From assembly GCF_024868665.1 (NCBI RefSeq), contig NC_079895.1:7075069-7139068 (forward strand): 64,000 bases of DNA. Reading direction: 5' to 3'. Below the pieces are notes generated by a model, which ran no database searches, was not told the DNA's origin, and saw only the letters and a program-made list of their open reading frames with translations. A program made the position numbers and the translations under genes. This DNA comes from Triplophysa rosa. Taxonomy: Eukaryota > Chordata > Actinopteri > Cypriniformes > Nemacheilidae. Numbering within the stretch: position 1 is the first letter of the stretch; every line of letters begins with the position of its first letter. Below, one piece after another: positions 1-10,910 of this stretch.

Positions 1-240
1 ATTTTTTTTAACCAAATTCGTTTTTGCTTTTACATTTTTCTGAGTTTTGTATTTTCAATGCTCTAAAACATTTGTCCATAAAAATACTGTATATACTATA
101 GTATTTATTTACTATAGTAGACTGCAGTAAAATTATTGATAATATAGTATATTTGAACATTACTATAGTAAATATTAAAGTATACTATAGTGTTTACTAC
201 AGTTTATAAATTTACTACAAGTTACTTATTTTATCATCTA
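1..240. repeat. AT-rich palindromic TATAGTA repeat
   Basis: The stretch contains repeated ACTATAGTA and TACTATAG palindromes in an AT-rich background, which is typical of the eroded ends of fish short inverted-repeat elements. Related motifs recur at about 8040-8130 and 9575-9710 on either side of the LINE. From 241 to 738 I see no coding exon. The slc49a4 exons that should follow exon 2 are not here, so this is intron. Confidence 0.4.
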
Positions 241-738
241 GTTCAAATTAAGCAGACTTTTATTTTGGCGGGTGGTCGCGAAGACACTTGAGCTTCAGCT
301 TGTTTGACAGTTGCTTCACACAAACAGTGAAACGCTCATAAAAAAAACTTAGGACAGCTCTGTGGATGAAGTTCATGTGTTCATGTCCTCGTATAGTAAG
401 ATACAGACAAATCCACGAGTGTCACGCTTGTAACATGTTAAAGTGTGCAATAGACACGCAGAACAAGCAGAGGACATATTTAATAGTAGAATTCTGCTTT
501 TGTGATTCCTTCGATGTTTTCCCACATCGCGCAGATCAGGGCTCTCTAGATCAATGGACTCGATGAAAATACGTTTTAATCGCAAAATGAAAATAAATAG
601 TGGTGCGCCATTAGTTAACCTCACACGAACAAGCACAATGACAAACACACTTCACAAAAACAAGCGGCTCTGTCTACAGTAATGCAACTGCCAAACTGTA
701 TTGAGTAAACGGTACATCATATAGTGAAGAAGTCTTAC

Positions 739-832
739 CATCGTCTGTAATGCAGGTCTTTGAGTGGCACACATCTGATCGCTGTGCCCAGCACCATGAA
801 GAGCGCTGACAGTAGCAGAGATGCTCGCAAAC
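739..832 (-). CDS. slc49a4: slc49a4 coding exon 2
   Basis: This exon is too short to stand out as an open frame. It is recognised by its fit to human DIRC2 (KRGL..VLL....MVLGTGLRC) directly after the exon 1 end. The acceptor is CCAAAG before GTTTGCG and the donor is GTAAGA. Phase 1 in and phase 2 out agree with exon 1. Confidence 0.85.
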
Positions 833-1070
833 CTTTGGCAAAAATCAGACAAAGAAAAAATTTCAGCTAGATTTAATATCTTGTAAGCCTTGATTAACTG
901 ATATAATCAGTTATTCGTGTAGATCTATTCGCAAGACACCAGAAATTATGCAGGCCTATCTTGAATAGGGATGCACCGACTGTTCGGCCACCGAAAATGT
1001 ATGGAATATGGTGTATGGCCGAATAACTTTTACCGAACATGACTCGTGATAAGATCAAGCAGCAACCAGC

Positions 1071-1127
<57 letters not shown>

Positions 1128-4100
1128 CAGAGAGAGAGAGACGCGTGCGCTTTATTACTGCCGCAAACATTTTGGCAGTGCTTGCGTGTGTGTGCAGCAT
1201 TTTAAAGTGTCAAAGAAAGACACAGCACGGGACTTGCCGCACGGAAGTAAATTTCCGAATGAAAGCGTCTTTACCGGTCGGTAACTTTACTTCAGACGGA
1301 AGCGGGCTGTCTGACAGTATCCCCGCCGCTCGCGACATCCTTTGACATCATACAGTCGTCGCGTGCACACAGTTCCCTGTACTAAACAACTTGTCAAAGT
1401 ATGTTCTGTGCATCCCGGCCACGAGTGCATCTTCTGAGAGAACAGTCAGCTTTTGTGGGCGGAGTTTGGAGGAGAGACATGAACTGAAATGGTTGTCAGT
1501 CAGCATCAGTCAGAATTGCTTGCATTGGATGTTTTTTTTCTCAAATCATTTTGCAATGTAGCCTATAATAATCCAACAGTTTTCGTTTATTCGTATTTTC
1601 AGTTTATAGGCCTAATGTGGAATGACAATTTTTAATGAACTGTTTTGTTGTAGGGGTACAGAGTAACTTACATTACATTCTTTTAGCAGTCAGTTTAGGG
1701 ATGGGTATCGTTAAGATTTAATCGATACCGATACCGATACTGCTTATCGATACCGGTACTTATCAATACTGTTATTGATACTACGCTCTATAATTTGATG
1801 CAAAAAACACATGATGTGAAAAGATGTTAAACATTTTAAGTTTCTTTATTACAGCTGAGCTTTAGAACTGCAGTTTACAAATGCTTCTGAGCAAACAGAA
1901 AATGCCACATAACAAAACGTGTGTGTTCCTTAGCATACCACTTACTGCACTTAGCATGTGCATAGGAGCACATCATAATGTAATTCAACATATTTACTTT
2001 ACATCACTATGGTTATTTGGCTGGTAGACCGTATTTCTTTTTTCCTTTCTGGTTTTAGGTCTACATAAATTTAAGTACTATTTTCGAAGCACGTAATATT
2101 TTTTTATTATATGTACTTTTTTTTATAATTTTACTAGCACATTTACTTTTTACTAGCACATTTACAATTTACTAAAGTATGTAAATATACTCCATGGCCG
2201 AATTATTAAAAACAATGTTATAACTTGTTTTCAAATAAAGGACTTTTATTTTGACGGTTTGCCGCAACGGGGTGTTTGACGGAAGCTTCATTGTTGTGAA
2301 ACGAGGACGCTGAAAGCTCCACAAGCGCAACCATGCCACTCTTTCACTCATAAACACGCAAAACAAGCAGATTACAAATACATAGCGGAAATCATATGGT
2401 CCTAGATATCACACATAAGTCGAGCAAACTTCGGCCTTTCGGACATCATTCAGGGATGGAAAATGATAGGCAGCAGCAGCCTCTAATTCGCCATTTAACA
2501 CACGAATACACAGAGATAAAACAACGCAAGTATCGATAACAGTATCATTTGTCATGAAGCTTATCGATACTCTGGTATCGACCCAATTATGTACCGGTCC
2601 AAAAAAGTACAGGTTCTCCGTACCCATCCCTAAGTCAGTTATAGGCCTAATTAATATAGGCTATTCACAGGCTTAATTTTTTGTTTGAATTTACTTTGTT
2701 TTGCTCAATTTTATATTAAGTTGTATTGTATTTTATTGAAAAGCAAGACAAATTATAAAAAGAACATTTTGACTATTCAGTTTGTGCAATAGTGAAAAAA
2801 ATAGCTTAATAAATAAAAGAAATGCAAAAAACCATGTTCGGTGTTCGGTATTATTCGGCCAAGTGTTTCACATCAAGTTAGGCTTCGGCCAAGAATTTTA
2901 ATTTCGGTGCATCCCTAATCTTGAAGATTAGCAAATTAAAGAAAGGAAAGATTCAACTATCAAAAATAATGAAACATGATTTATTGGCGACAAAACAAAT
3001 GTTTACATGTCCAAAGGCATAATGAAACTCCACAGTATGAGCAATTTGCTCGATTTGTGCATCAGAGCACAAACATGAACTTTAAAAAGGCTTTCGAGTT
3101 TAATATAGAAACTTTGGGCCATTGGATTTGGCAGACATAGGTTTCACAGCCTGTGGCAATCACTTTCGTGTCGAGAATAAACCAGGAAGGTGAAAATCTC
3201 CCATTTAAGATAAAGAGCAAAAATATGGTTGGAAGGTTTTGCTTTTTGCATTTATGTTCACACAAACTGTGTGTCTGACCAAACGCTCTATACCAAATGC
3301 AAACAAGTATTATTTGAAGGTTTGAAAATAACATTTACTAGGCTCAGCGATTTATTCAGAAGATTATTCTGATCTTGAAGGAATTAATATTAACCAAAAA
3401 ATTACATTTTATCATTTACTTTCCTTCATGCATGAATTTTTGTCATATATATACTATGGTCTGAGACACCACAAAGTCAGATAAGCAGAATGATAAAAAA
3501 AAACAAATATCCCAGTGCTGTTATACAAAATATCATCACTCCTTAAACACAGCAAGATCAGTCAAGTCTCCTTTTGGTCTGTGTTTGGTTATATTATAAC
3601 AATAAAATGTTATTTAATTAATATTAATGCACATTAAGATTTTTTGTATTGTATTAAATTAAATTAAAACTACTCAACAGTTACAGATTCTTTGCAGAGG
3701 TCTACCAGAAGTGTCTATAGAAACTGTCTATAAAAGAATCAGCCTATACTTTAGGATGCAGATGCATTATGTGAAGCTTCAGATGTTCAGCTGGTTCCTG
3801 ACCAGCATGAGCATTGGTGTGGAATCCACAATTTACTTTGGGCCAAAATTTCCCTGATATCTCTAATGACAAATGGATCATCATTTTGAGCAGCAAATGT
3901 GGAGCTGCATCAGTGCATCTGTTCCGTTTAATGGATGTGTTCTTTCTTGACTCATTCAGTTTCACTCTCTGTTCGGATTCATTTTCCCTAGAAGAGTTCT
4001 GTATTTCTTGTGGTGTCATGCAAGCCATGCACTGGCACAAAAGATGAGCTCAATATTATTCAGTTACAAAAAAAACAGACAGTGAGTGTGTCATAAATCT

Positions 4101-7100
4101 AAGTATAAACACTAATAAAGGTAGAAAAGTGCCATTTTCGATACTTTGTCTTGTCCCAGCTTATTAAATAAGTAGACCATTTCTGCTTTCACGAAAGGAG
4201 TAAACACGGTTAGTCTTTAACACTATCAAAACACTGCAGTTTAAGTATTCCAGTCTACAACAGTCAATCAACAAATTTTTAATGACTCATGACCCCTCTA
4301 GACCTCTACCAATCAATAATGCATAATAATAATTCATTTTCACATGAACATAATGAACTAGCTGAAAAGCATACAGCAATTTTAAGGTGTGTGGTTCCTA
4401 AACAATACAGAGCTCTTAAGTATCCAAGATATCAAGCGCTCAGTATCGAAATCAGCTATGAGGTAATGATATATGCTGAATGCATGAAAAACACTGAAAT
4501 GTCAGTCACACTAAAAAAATAAGCCATTATTGAGCAACACTTACTACTTCTTCAAGTACACAGCACCTAATGTACTTTGAGTAAAAGCAAAAATAAGAAA
4601 AAGAGGATATCATGGTTTGGATGACAGCACTTTCGTTCTTAAGTGTACTAAAAAATCCTTTTCAAGGCTGGGATGGATTTAGGTATTCATGAAAATCGAA
4701 CATATAAATCACTGGTCTACATTGTGATCACTGTCAAATTTCATACAGTACCACTGAATATCTAACAGAAACTATATACCCAAAATGTAACCTTACACCC
4801 TAATGCATGTATAAAAAATTTGTATTCAAAATGATCATAATAGCATGTCTTGAGATAAGGCATCTTATTATTCTCGATAACTCCATATAAATAACTAGAT
4901 GGCTCATTCAAGAGCTATCTTGGAACGCCATCTTGGAACAGTCCACTGGCATCCCTCACAGTTTGCTAGAATGCCAAAACACTGCGCACGCAGCCATGGT
5001 TGTGAAAATCATGGGGATATAAGAGTGCCTGTAGATTATTTTTGATAACAATCAAAAGAAACCTAGAAGAACCGTTACTTGGCTAAACTTGTCTCTCCAA
5101 TATTTTGAATTTAGACTCCAATACCAAGCTCAACCGCTAGATCTCAATGTACCATACGGTTGGTTTAAATGCGACCTAACTACAGGTCGCATTTAAAAAA
5201 AAATGTATTTAATAAAATGAACATACAACAAAATTACCGTACCTGTCAGCATTTGAGACCCGTGATCGCGAACCGGACATAAGATCACTGCGATCGCGGG
5301 TTTCAAATGTTACGAGAGTTTCCATGATAAATAAACAAACGGGCGACTCCCGGTAACTTATGGATATGACACAGCACCCGAAATAATACCAAAACACTTC
5401 AAAACAGCCTCCATTATTCGCAAACGGTGGATAAAACCTTCAAAAATTATATATGAGCACACAAAATCACAGAGATAACGATTCGCACGGGAGTAATATC
5501 ATCACAGGACATCGGTGTTCATCAAAATATGGTAGGTAATTTGTGGGGGGATTTTTACTTTACAAATTACAGACATGGCCGATTTGCACGGGATTAAGAT
5601 CACAGACAACCTCTGCAAGTATTACAAATGACTAGAGGTCCCCAGGTAATACTAATCCCGTGCGAATAGAGCTCAGGGCATATCAAGCGATCTCTAACAA
5701 AGCAATAGTGACGCATAGTACAAAAATGTTGTACTCACATAAGATTGCTGAGCTATTCCTATCGGATCCAATATTGACGTAGCACTGCTTTTTAATTTAA
5801 GTCTCTGCAAATCCAGCGTTGACCTGTGCCTTGTTCACAAAGGAATCCGCGGTAATGTTTTACACACGTGAGCTGGAACGTCTTTAAAAATAAACTTCGA
5901 CCATGCATTACTAATGTCAGAATCCGAAGGTTATGCAGCGACTGTGTTCTTCCACAACCAGGCACTAACTGCACAATATTTTGCGATCTTTAACAGAATG
6001 TTTATTGCTTGCTCGCTCTATCTGGTTCCGCGCAACTTGTGTTACTTCAGTACTGTCATGCGCGAAGTAGTCGTTGATATTCTTCTGTGGAGGAGGTGTT
6101 CATAGATAGGTGCATTCCAGGACCTGGCATTAGCTGGGCCTGGTGTCAATAACGGTTGTAATTTCAGTAACAAGGGCGTTTTCAGTTCTGACACTTACAG
6201 GATGTTTGCTTGAATACGAATCCCTCTTATAAAACAAAAGCACGGGTTAAAATTGATGTCTTAATTCATCGCTCTGTTAAAAACAGAGTTATGTCATTTT
6301 GGAACCAAACTCTTCATTTTTAAGTGTGGCATACTGTATGTGATCAAAAGTGCCCAAATACTTTCTGCCTTCAGCTGTAGGTTGATACCCATAATATAAT
6401 TCTAGGCAAGAAGACACCTGTGATAAGAAAGAGAGAGGACTACTGAGAACAGTTCTTTTCATTCTCTTCTCTCCTCAGAATAATAAAATAAGTGATATGG
6501 TATAATTACCTTCCAGTTTTACCATTATCTATTCTTTATGCCCATTTTATTCAAGGGCTGCAAGGCTGTCCTTCCCTCACCTTAGAATTTCATTACAATT
6601 TTATGGTAGGTGCAAACACAAAAAGGCATTAAATAAGGCCAGACTTACGTGACAACTTGTCATATGATGGTAGGGAACTGGTTTAGTGAATGTGAACATG
6701 TGACACAAAATCTGTTTTTTTAGGATTTTTAGGATTATTACTTTCATCAGAAGGTAAAGAGTCAATATGTATTCTGTTAAGTGCATGTCAACACGAAACG
6801 GAAGTAGCCTACAAACACTTTATATGCTACAGTCATAAAGGTTACCCTATGTGGATTTCCACTTCCATACTGCATATTGCCTGTGATGCATGACTGATGA
6901 AATTATAAAAGAAACAAAAGTCAAATGTTATTTTCAAGTCAGAACAAGAACACAAAAAAATGATGTACGAGTTACACATCAGTTCACTGTAGCTGTCCTG
7001 ATCTTAATACATATTCCAGACAGTCTTTGGTGCATAACAAAAATACAATGACTTAAGAGGATGACAGTTTAGAAATATTATAGATAGGGGTCAAAGTCAA

Positions 7101-10100
7101 TCCACCACGATGGACTGAATGTTATGGCTTTAAAAGATGTCGACTAGTGTACTACTGTACATCAGAGATGTACACAACTGACAATGGGTTCAAACTTCAG
7201 CTGGCTGGCAAGAGCTGCCACTGGCAGGTCAAGTGACCCAGCACTCCTGACACTGGCAGGTCACGTGACCCGGCACTCCTGACACTAGCAGGTCACTCGA
7301 CCCGCCACTTAACAGCTAAACAGAGCCAGAAGATGCGCCGATTTTCACGCGTTCCCACAGCTCTTCTGTATAAAAATTGTAATATTTTTTATTCAGCATT
7401 TGTTCGTATGGATGTCTTAATGTGCATGAGCAACATGTTGTGTAGAGTTTTTGCATTTTAAAGCGCTCAAAATTCGGTGAGAACAACCGGCAGGTGACAG
7501 TTGTACTGTCAGCTAAACAGAGCCAGAAAAAGCACTGGCTTTCACGTGTTCCCACAGCTCCCATTAAATATTTTTTTATTCTGCATTTGTTCGTATGGAT
7601 GTCTTCTTGTGCATGCACAACATTATGTTTGGAGTTTTCGCGTTTTAAGGCTCTCAAAATACGGTACAAAATACTACCACCTGCCAGTTGTTCTCACCGT
7701 ATTTTGAGCGCTTTAAAACGCAAAACCCCCACACAACATGTTTCTCATGGACAAGAAGACATCCATATAAACCTGTCACGTAACCTGCCAGTGTCAGGAG
7801 TGCCGGGTCATGTGACCTGCCAGTGTCAGGAGTGCCGGGTCACGTGACCTGCCAGTGTCAGGAGTGCCGGGTCACGTGACCTGCCAGTGGCAGCTCCTGC
7901 CAGCCAGCTGAAGATTGAACCCCTACTGCAATTTTGTCAAACATGATTTTGTGACTCACACTGTTTGTAACCATGTGATCAAACAGGCTCTAGTTTTTTA
8001 CTAAAGCATCATCCATTATGTACAACTTGCCTTACAAAAATGAACTATGGTTTAACTATAGCAGGCAGCCATAATTGTTTGGTTTTATTTGGAATAAAAT
8101 CACAGTAACCACAAATTTACCATGTTCTCAATATAATAATAATAATAATACTTTATTCTTATATAGCGCCTTTAAAGTGGCTTCTCAAGGCACTTTACAT
8201 AAAAGCAAATGATAATACAACACACACACACAAAAAATGCTTATATAAACATAAACAATTAAATACATAAAAGTCAGTAAAAAGCCAACCTAAAAAAGTA
8301 GGAGGCAGAGCATTCCAAAGTCTAGGAGCATAGGATGAGAAAGCTCTGTCCCCTACAGAACGTAACCGTGTCTGTGGGACTACCAATAGACCTGCTTGGG
8401 AGGAGCGTAGATGACGCTTAGGTGTGTATAAAGTTAAGAGTGCAGACAGATACTGAGGGGCCAGACCATGCAGTGCCTTATATGTGAACATGAGTACTTT
8501 AAAGTCAACTAGGAACCTAACCAGGAACCAGTGCAGAGACTTAAGAATTGGTGTGATATGCTCATTTCTCCTCACTCCGGTCAGGATCCTAGCAGCTGAA
8601 TTTTGCACATATTGCAATTTGTTAAGTGTGGTTTTGGGAACTCCAGCAAGAAGGGCATTGCAATAGTCAATACGGGAGAAAACGAAAGTATTATAAGCCT
8701 TTCAGTCACGGAAAGGGATAACATAGAACGGAGTCTAACAATAGTTCTGAGATGAAAGTAAGAGTTCTTTACGGTGTACTGAACATGAGAGACAAATGAC
8801 AAGCTTGAATCAAATATTACACCTAGATTTTTTAATTTGGCTTGTGGTTCCAAAACAGAGCCATCAACATTTAAGAGTAGTGAACCAGCTTTACGAAGTT
8901 GATGGGAGGGTGCCAATAAGCAAAACCTTAATAGTCTTATCACTATTAAGACACAAAAAGTTTTGGGACAGCCATGATTTTATCTCAGAAATACAATGTG
9001 AAATAAAGGAACATCCCAATTTTGACTAGGCTTAGAGTGAATGTAAATCTGAGTATCATCTGCATAAAAGTGATAATTAATCCCAAGTGATCTTAAAAGC
9101 AATCCAAGTGGAAATATGTAAATGCTAAAAAGTAAGGGACCTAAAATTGAACCTTGAGGAACACCCGTACAGACAAAACCAGTCTCAGACCGGCTACCAC
9201 GCATACATACGAACTGTTGACGATCGGAGAGGTAAGATCTAAACCATGTTAAGACAGTCCCAGAAACACCAAAGACAGTTTCCAGACGTTGGAGTAAAAG
9301 GTTGTGGTTGACCGTATCAAAAGCAGCACTAAGATCCAAAAGGATAAGAATAGAAAGAGAACCAGAATCAGAGGCTATTAACAGATCATTGGAGACCTTG
9401 ACCAAGGCTGTCAAAGTACTATGAAATTTTCGAAATCCAGACTGAAGGGGCTCGAATAGGTTATTTAGTGTAAGATGACTGTGTAGCTGCAAAGCCACAA
9501 CACGTTCAAGAATTTTCGCGAGAAAAGGAAGATTTGATATAGGACGATAATTATTTAAATTATCCAAATCAACATTATAGTATTATAGTAACCATTGTTT
9601 CCTAAACAATAATAGTAAACAATAAACAATAATAATATAAATGATAAACAATCTACCACAAAAACATGGTTACTACACTTTTACTATAATAAAACCATGG
9701 TCCATTTTCCTAAGAGTAGTGATGCCAAGAAAAAATAGAAGCGATATTGTATCACAACGGGACCTTCCTGGATAGATGGATGGATGGACGGACGGACGGA
9801 CGGACAGACAGAATACAGGTGCTGTTGTCATGACACTCACCTTTCTTATCCATCAGCCAGATAAACAACAGCCAGGGAAGGAAGCCCACTGGACCCCACA
9901 TCACCAGCACCGCGATATCTGTGGATGAAAACTCAAACACATGCTTGGCTGAGTTTTGTATCGGGCCCCATGTGTTCCACACCAGTCCTTGCATAAATCC
10001 CAGCAATGAAAACATGGTAAGAACAAACCATCTTCTTCCATACACCCGGCTAAGCACTGGCTGTGTGTTGGTCGATGGCTGGGATGGAACCAGCAAAGGT

Positions 10101-10135
10101 TCCCTTTCCCCTTCGGTGCTTTCCACGGCACCCAT
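739..10135 (-). CDS. slc49a4: Lysosomal transporter SLC49A4/DIRC2, 5' part (exons 1-2)
   Basis: Coding exons are 10135-9841 (exon 1, 295 nt) and 832-739 (exon 2, 94 nt), in 5'-to-3' order; the remaining exons are off the left edge. Exon 1 starts at the ATG ending at 10135. It encodes an acidic N-terminus with a dileucine sorting signal EREPLL (Leu14-Leu15, the same positions as in human DIRC2). The first membrane segment follows (about residues 36-58, around [18 protein letters not shown]), then a second one ([21 protein letters not shown]). Exon 2 continues in frame with a membrane segment, [20 protein letters not shown]. The family is a major-facilitator protein of lysosomal membranes, reported as a proton-driven pyridoxine exporter and disrupted in a familial renal carcinoma translocation. 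Both junctions have GT-AG sites in compatible phase. Intron 1 is about 9 kb and holds most of the mobile DNA in this part of the window. Identification is firm; the gene is incomplete only because of the window edge. Confidence 0.9.
1074..1141. repeat. GA microsatellite
   Basis: An uninterrupted to slightly impure run of GA dinucleotides inside the outer hAT element. Apparent open frames across it are low-complexity artefacts. Confidence 0.9.
1400..1492 (+). pseudogene. hAT transposase C-terminal remnant
   Basis: A 31-codon open stretch reads [15 protein letters not shown] and continues into a [14 protein letters not shown] tail. This matches the hAT dimerisation-domain signature P-A-T-S-A-x-S-E-R-x-F/V-S. 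The rest of the transposase cannot be followed: the frame is closed on the left by stops, and the catalytic region was not seen. The remnant supports assignment of the 966-2917 element to hAT. Confidence 0.75.
1696..2632. mobile_element. hAT-type nonautonomous element nested in the outer hAT
   Basis: The ends read TAGGGATGGGTA at 1696 and TACCCATCCCTA ending at 2632, with subterminal GATACCG and TATCGATA repeats near both ends. A perfect 8-bp duplication AGTCAGTT lies at 1688-1695 and 2633-2640. No transposase frame is visible, so it was probably mobilised by another copy. It interrupts the outer element and is therefore younger. Confidence 0.88.
5164..5197. repeat. Perfect 14-bp hairpin
   Basis: The arms TTTAAATGCGACCT and AGGTCGCATTTAAA pair perfectly around a 6-nt loop, AACTAC. 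It may be the centre or end of a decayed short element. No function is implied. Confidence 0.8.
5250..5309. repeat. Imperfect inverted repeat with GATCGCG arms
   Basis: Arms beginning CATTTGAGACCCG and ending CGGGTTTCAAATG pair with a single mismatch near the tips and share GATCGC cores. It lies next to the 5164 hairpin and the 5481 inverted repeat, so all three may be parts of one decayed element. Confidence 0.6.
5481..5667. repeat. Short inverted-repeat element (MITE-like)
   Basis: The ends ATTCGCACGGGA and its near-complement TCCCGTGCGAAT lie about 190 bp apart. A third internal copy, TTTGCACGGGATTA, lies near 5583. I could not define a target duplication. Confidence 0.55.
7186..7923. mobile_element. 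Fold-back transposon with tandem GTCACGTGAC units
   Basis: Both ends carry the same inverted sequence (GGGTTCAA..CTTCAGCTGGCTGGCA on the left and its complement ending at 7923). Inside each end are three or more tandem copies of a roughly 32-bp unit. The unit contains CACTGGCAGGTCACGTGACC on the left and its complement on the right. The centre holds further inverted copies of a block with a TTCGTATGGATGTCTT motif. The whole piece can fold on itself. Perfect GTCACGTGAC sites are at 7260-7269, 7839-7848 and 7871-7880, with a one-base variant at 7807-7816. No transposase frame and no clear target duplication are visible. Confidence 0.75.
8137..9573 (-). mobile_element. L2-type LINE, 5'-truncated and frameshifted
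   Basis: Read on the minus strand, it has the reverse-transcriptase core of an L2/CR1-type non-LTR element. [16 protein letters not shown] starts near 9550, then come [24 protein letters not shown] and the catalytic FYADDTQIY (about 9073-9047). Downstream are fragments with the family C-terminal pattern [11 protein letters not shown] and [12 protein letters not shown] (8617-8290). The frame shifts around 8950 and again near 8600, and the endonuclease and start are missing. The 3' end is a TTA-type tail, seen as AATAATAAT at 8137-8150. It is a dead insertion in slc49a4 intron 1. Confidence 0.9.
9774..9810. repeat. GGAT/GGAC tetranucleotide microsatellite
   Basis: Tandem GATG, GGAC and then CAGA tetranucleotides, lying 30 bp inside intron 1 from the slc49a4 exon 1 donor. 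Length change here could crowd that splice donor. Confidence 0.85.
9841..10135 (-). CDS. slc49a4: slc49a4 coding exon 1
   Basis: The ATG at 10135-10133 opens [15 protein letters not shown]. The exon ends in AAGAAAG before donor GTGAGT at 9840-9835. The 98 codons plus one base carry the dileucine signal and the first two membrane segments. Confidence 0.9.
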
Positions 10136-10910
10136 TAAACAGACCCCTGTGTATCACTCAATAAATGTCTTTGTGTCAGGTCTTTTAAGATCAATGTTAA
10201 AAACTACGACCGCACCTCATATATCAGCTGCCTATCGGAACAAAAACAACCGACGACACTCTGCTACAATCAAAACTTTATTGCGCATGCGCCGCGTCGA
10301 GACGGAAATGACGTCTGGGTGAAACTGAACGGCGTTGTTCTCCATTCGGGATCAAGAATTTCGATCGCGCTGAAGGGAATTTGGGATCATGGTTGGAGCC
10401 AAAATGGCGTAGTTTCGTTTCCCTCTAGTTGAGGAAAAACGTCGATGATCCTCACGTGAGCTTTGTTTACTAGCTGGAGAAAGACACTTGAGGTACAGAG
10501 CTCAAAGCGAACCTGTTTTGTTCGCACACGTTTTTCTTTGTGTATTCAGGACAAACATCTAAATCTTTGTAGAGTAAATTACGATGTGTTTATACATGTG
10601 CAGTGACAATATGTGATTATATGATTTTAAGAGCAAGCATTTGTCCTTTTTCAAAAACCTATCTGCATCTTTCATGTGTATTTACACTGTACTGTAGTGT
10701 AGTCAGTGAATTAGCCATCGATGCGCGCACTGATCTAACGTTAGTACTTCCTGATTTATGATTTTTAACATTGGAATTTTCATTTCAGTCACTTCCTAAC
10801 TGATGATGAAAGATGTGATGAAAGAGTGATGAGAATTTCAAATGTTGTATTGCAGAAACATCCTAGTATTTCGTAACGATGTATATTTTAAATGTAGAAG
10901 TTTCTTTAAC
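10136..10910. promoter_or_regulatory. Bidirectional promoter between slc49a4 and hspbap1
   Basis: Only about 775 bp separate the two start codons, and this includes a 5' untranslated part of hspbap1. The core has a perfect NRF1-type site TGCGCATGCGCC (10282-10293) and a CRE-like TGACGTC (10309-10315). It also has a YY1-like CCAAAATGGCG (399-409 within the 10,000s) and an E-box CTCACGTGAG (10451-10460). The cluster at 10270-10460 is richer in CpG than its surroundings, and there is no strong TATA box. A TGTTGTATTGCAG acceptor ends at 10855, suggesting that hspbap1 has an upstream noncoding exon spliced to the first coding exon. Motif calls are by eye. Confidence 0.6.

Larger units (their letters stand above)
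966..2917. mobile_element. hAT DNA transposon (outer), internally decayed
   Basis: The terminal inverted repeats read TAGGGATGCACCGA at 966 and its complement ending at 2917. They are flanked by a perfect 8-bp target duplication ATCTTGAA at 958-965 and 2918-2925, the hallmark of hAT elements. The interior holds a GA microsatellite, a remnant of the transposase C-terminus, and a second transposon at 1696-2632. The element sits in intron 1 of slc49a4. The frame is too broken for it to move itself. Confidence 0.88.
2926..7185 (-). other. slc49a4 intron 1, central part
   Basis: Intronic DNA with no exon that I recognise on either strand. The only structure I can support is the group of three inverted repeats at 5164-5667, listed separately. 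The short open frames are chance AT-rich frames. Confidence 0.6.

Noticed and set aside
1039..1345. Open frames rich in Arg-Glu repeats
   Set aside because: They run through the GA microsatellite in a transposon and are low-complexity artefacts in more than one frame.
7316..7847. Paired 117-residue open frames on both strands
   Set aside because: They mirror each other because the fold-back element is palindromic; no protein family is recognisable.
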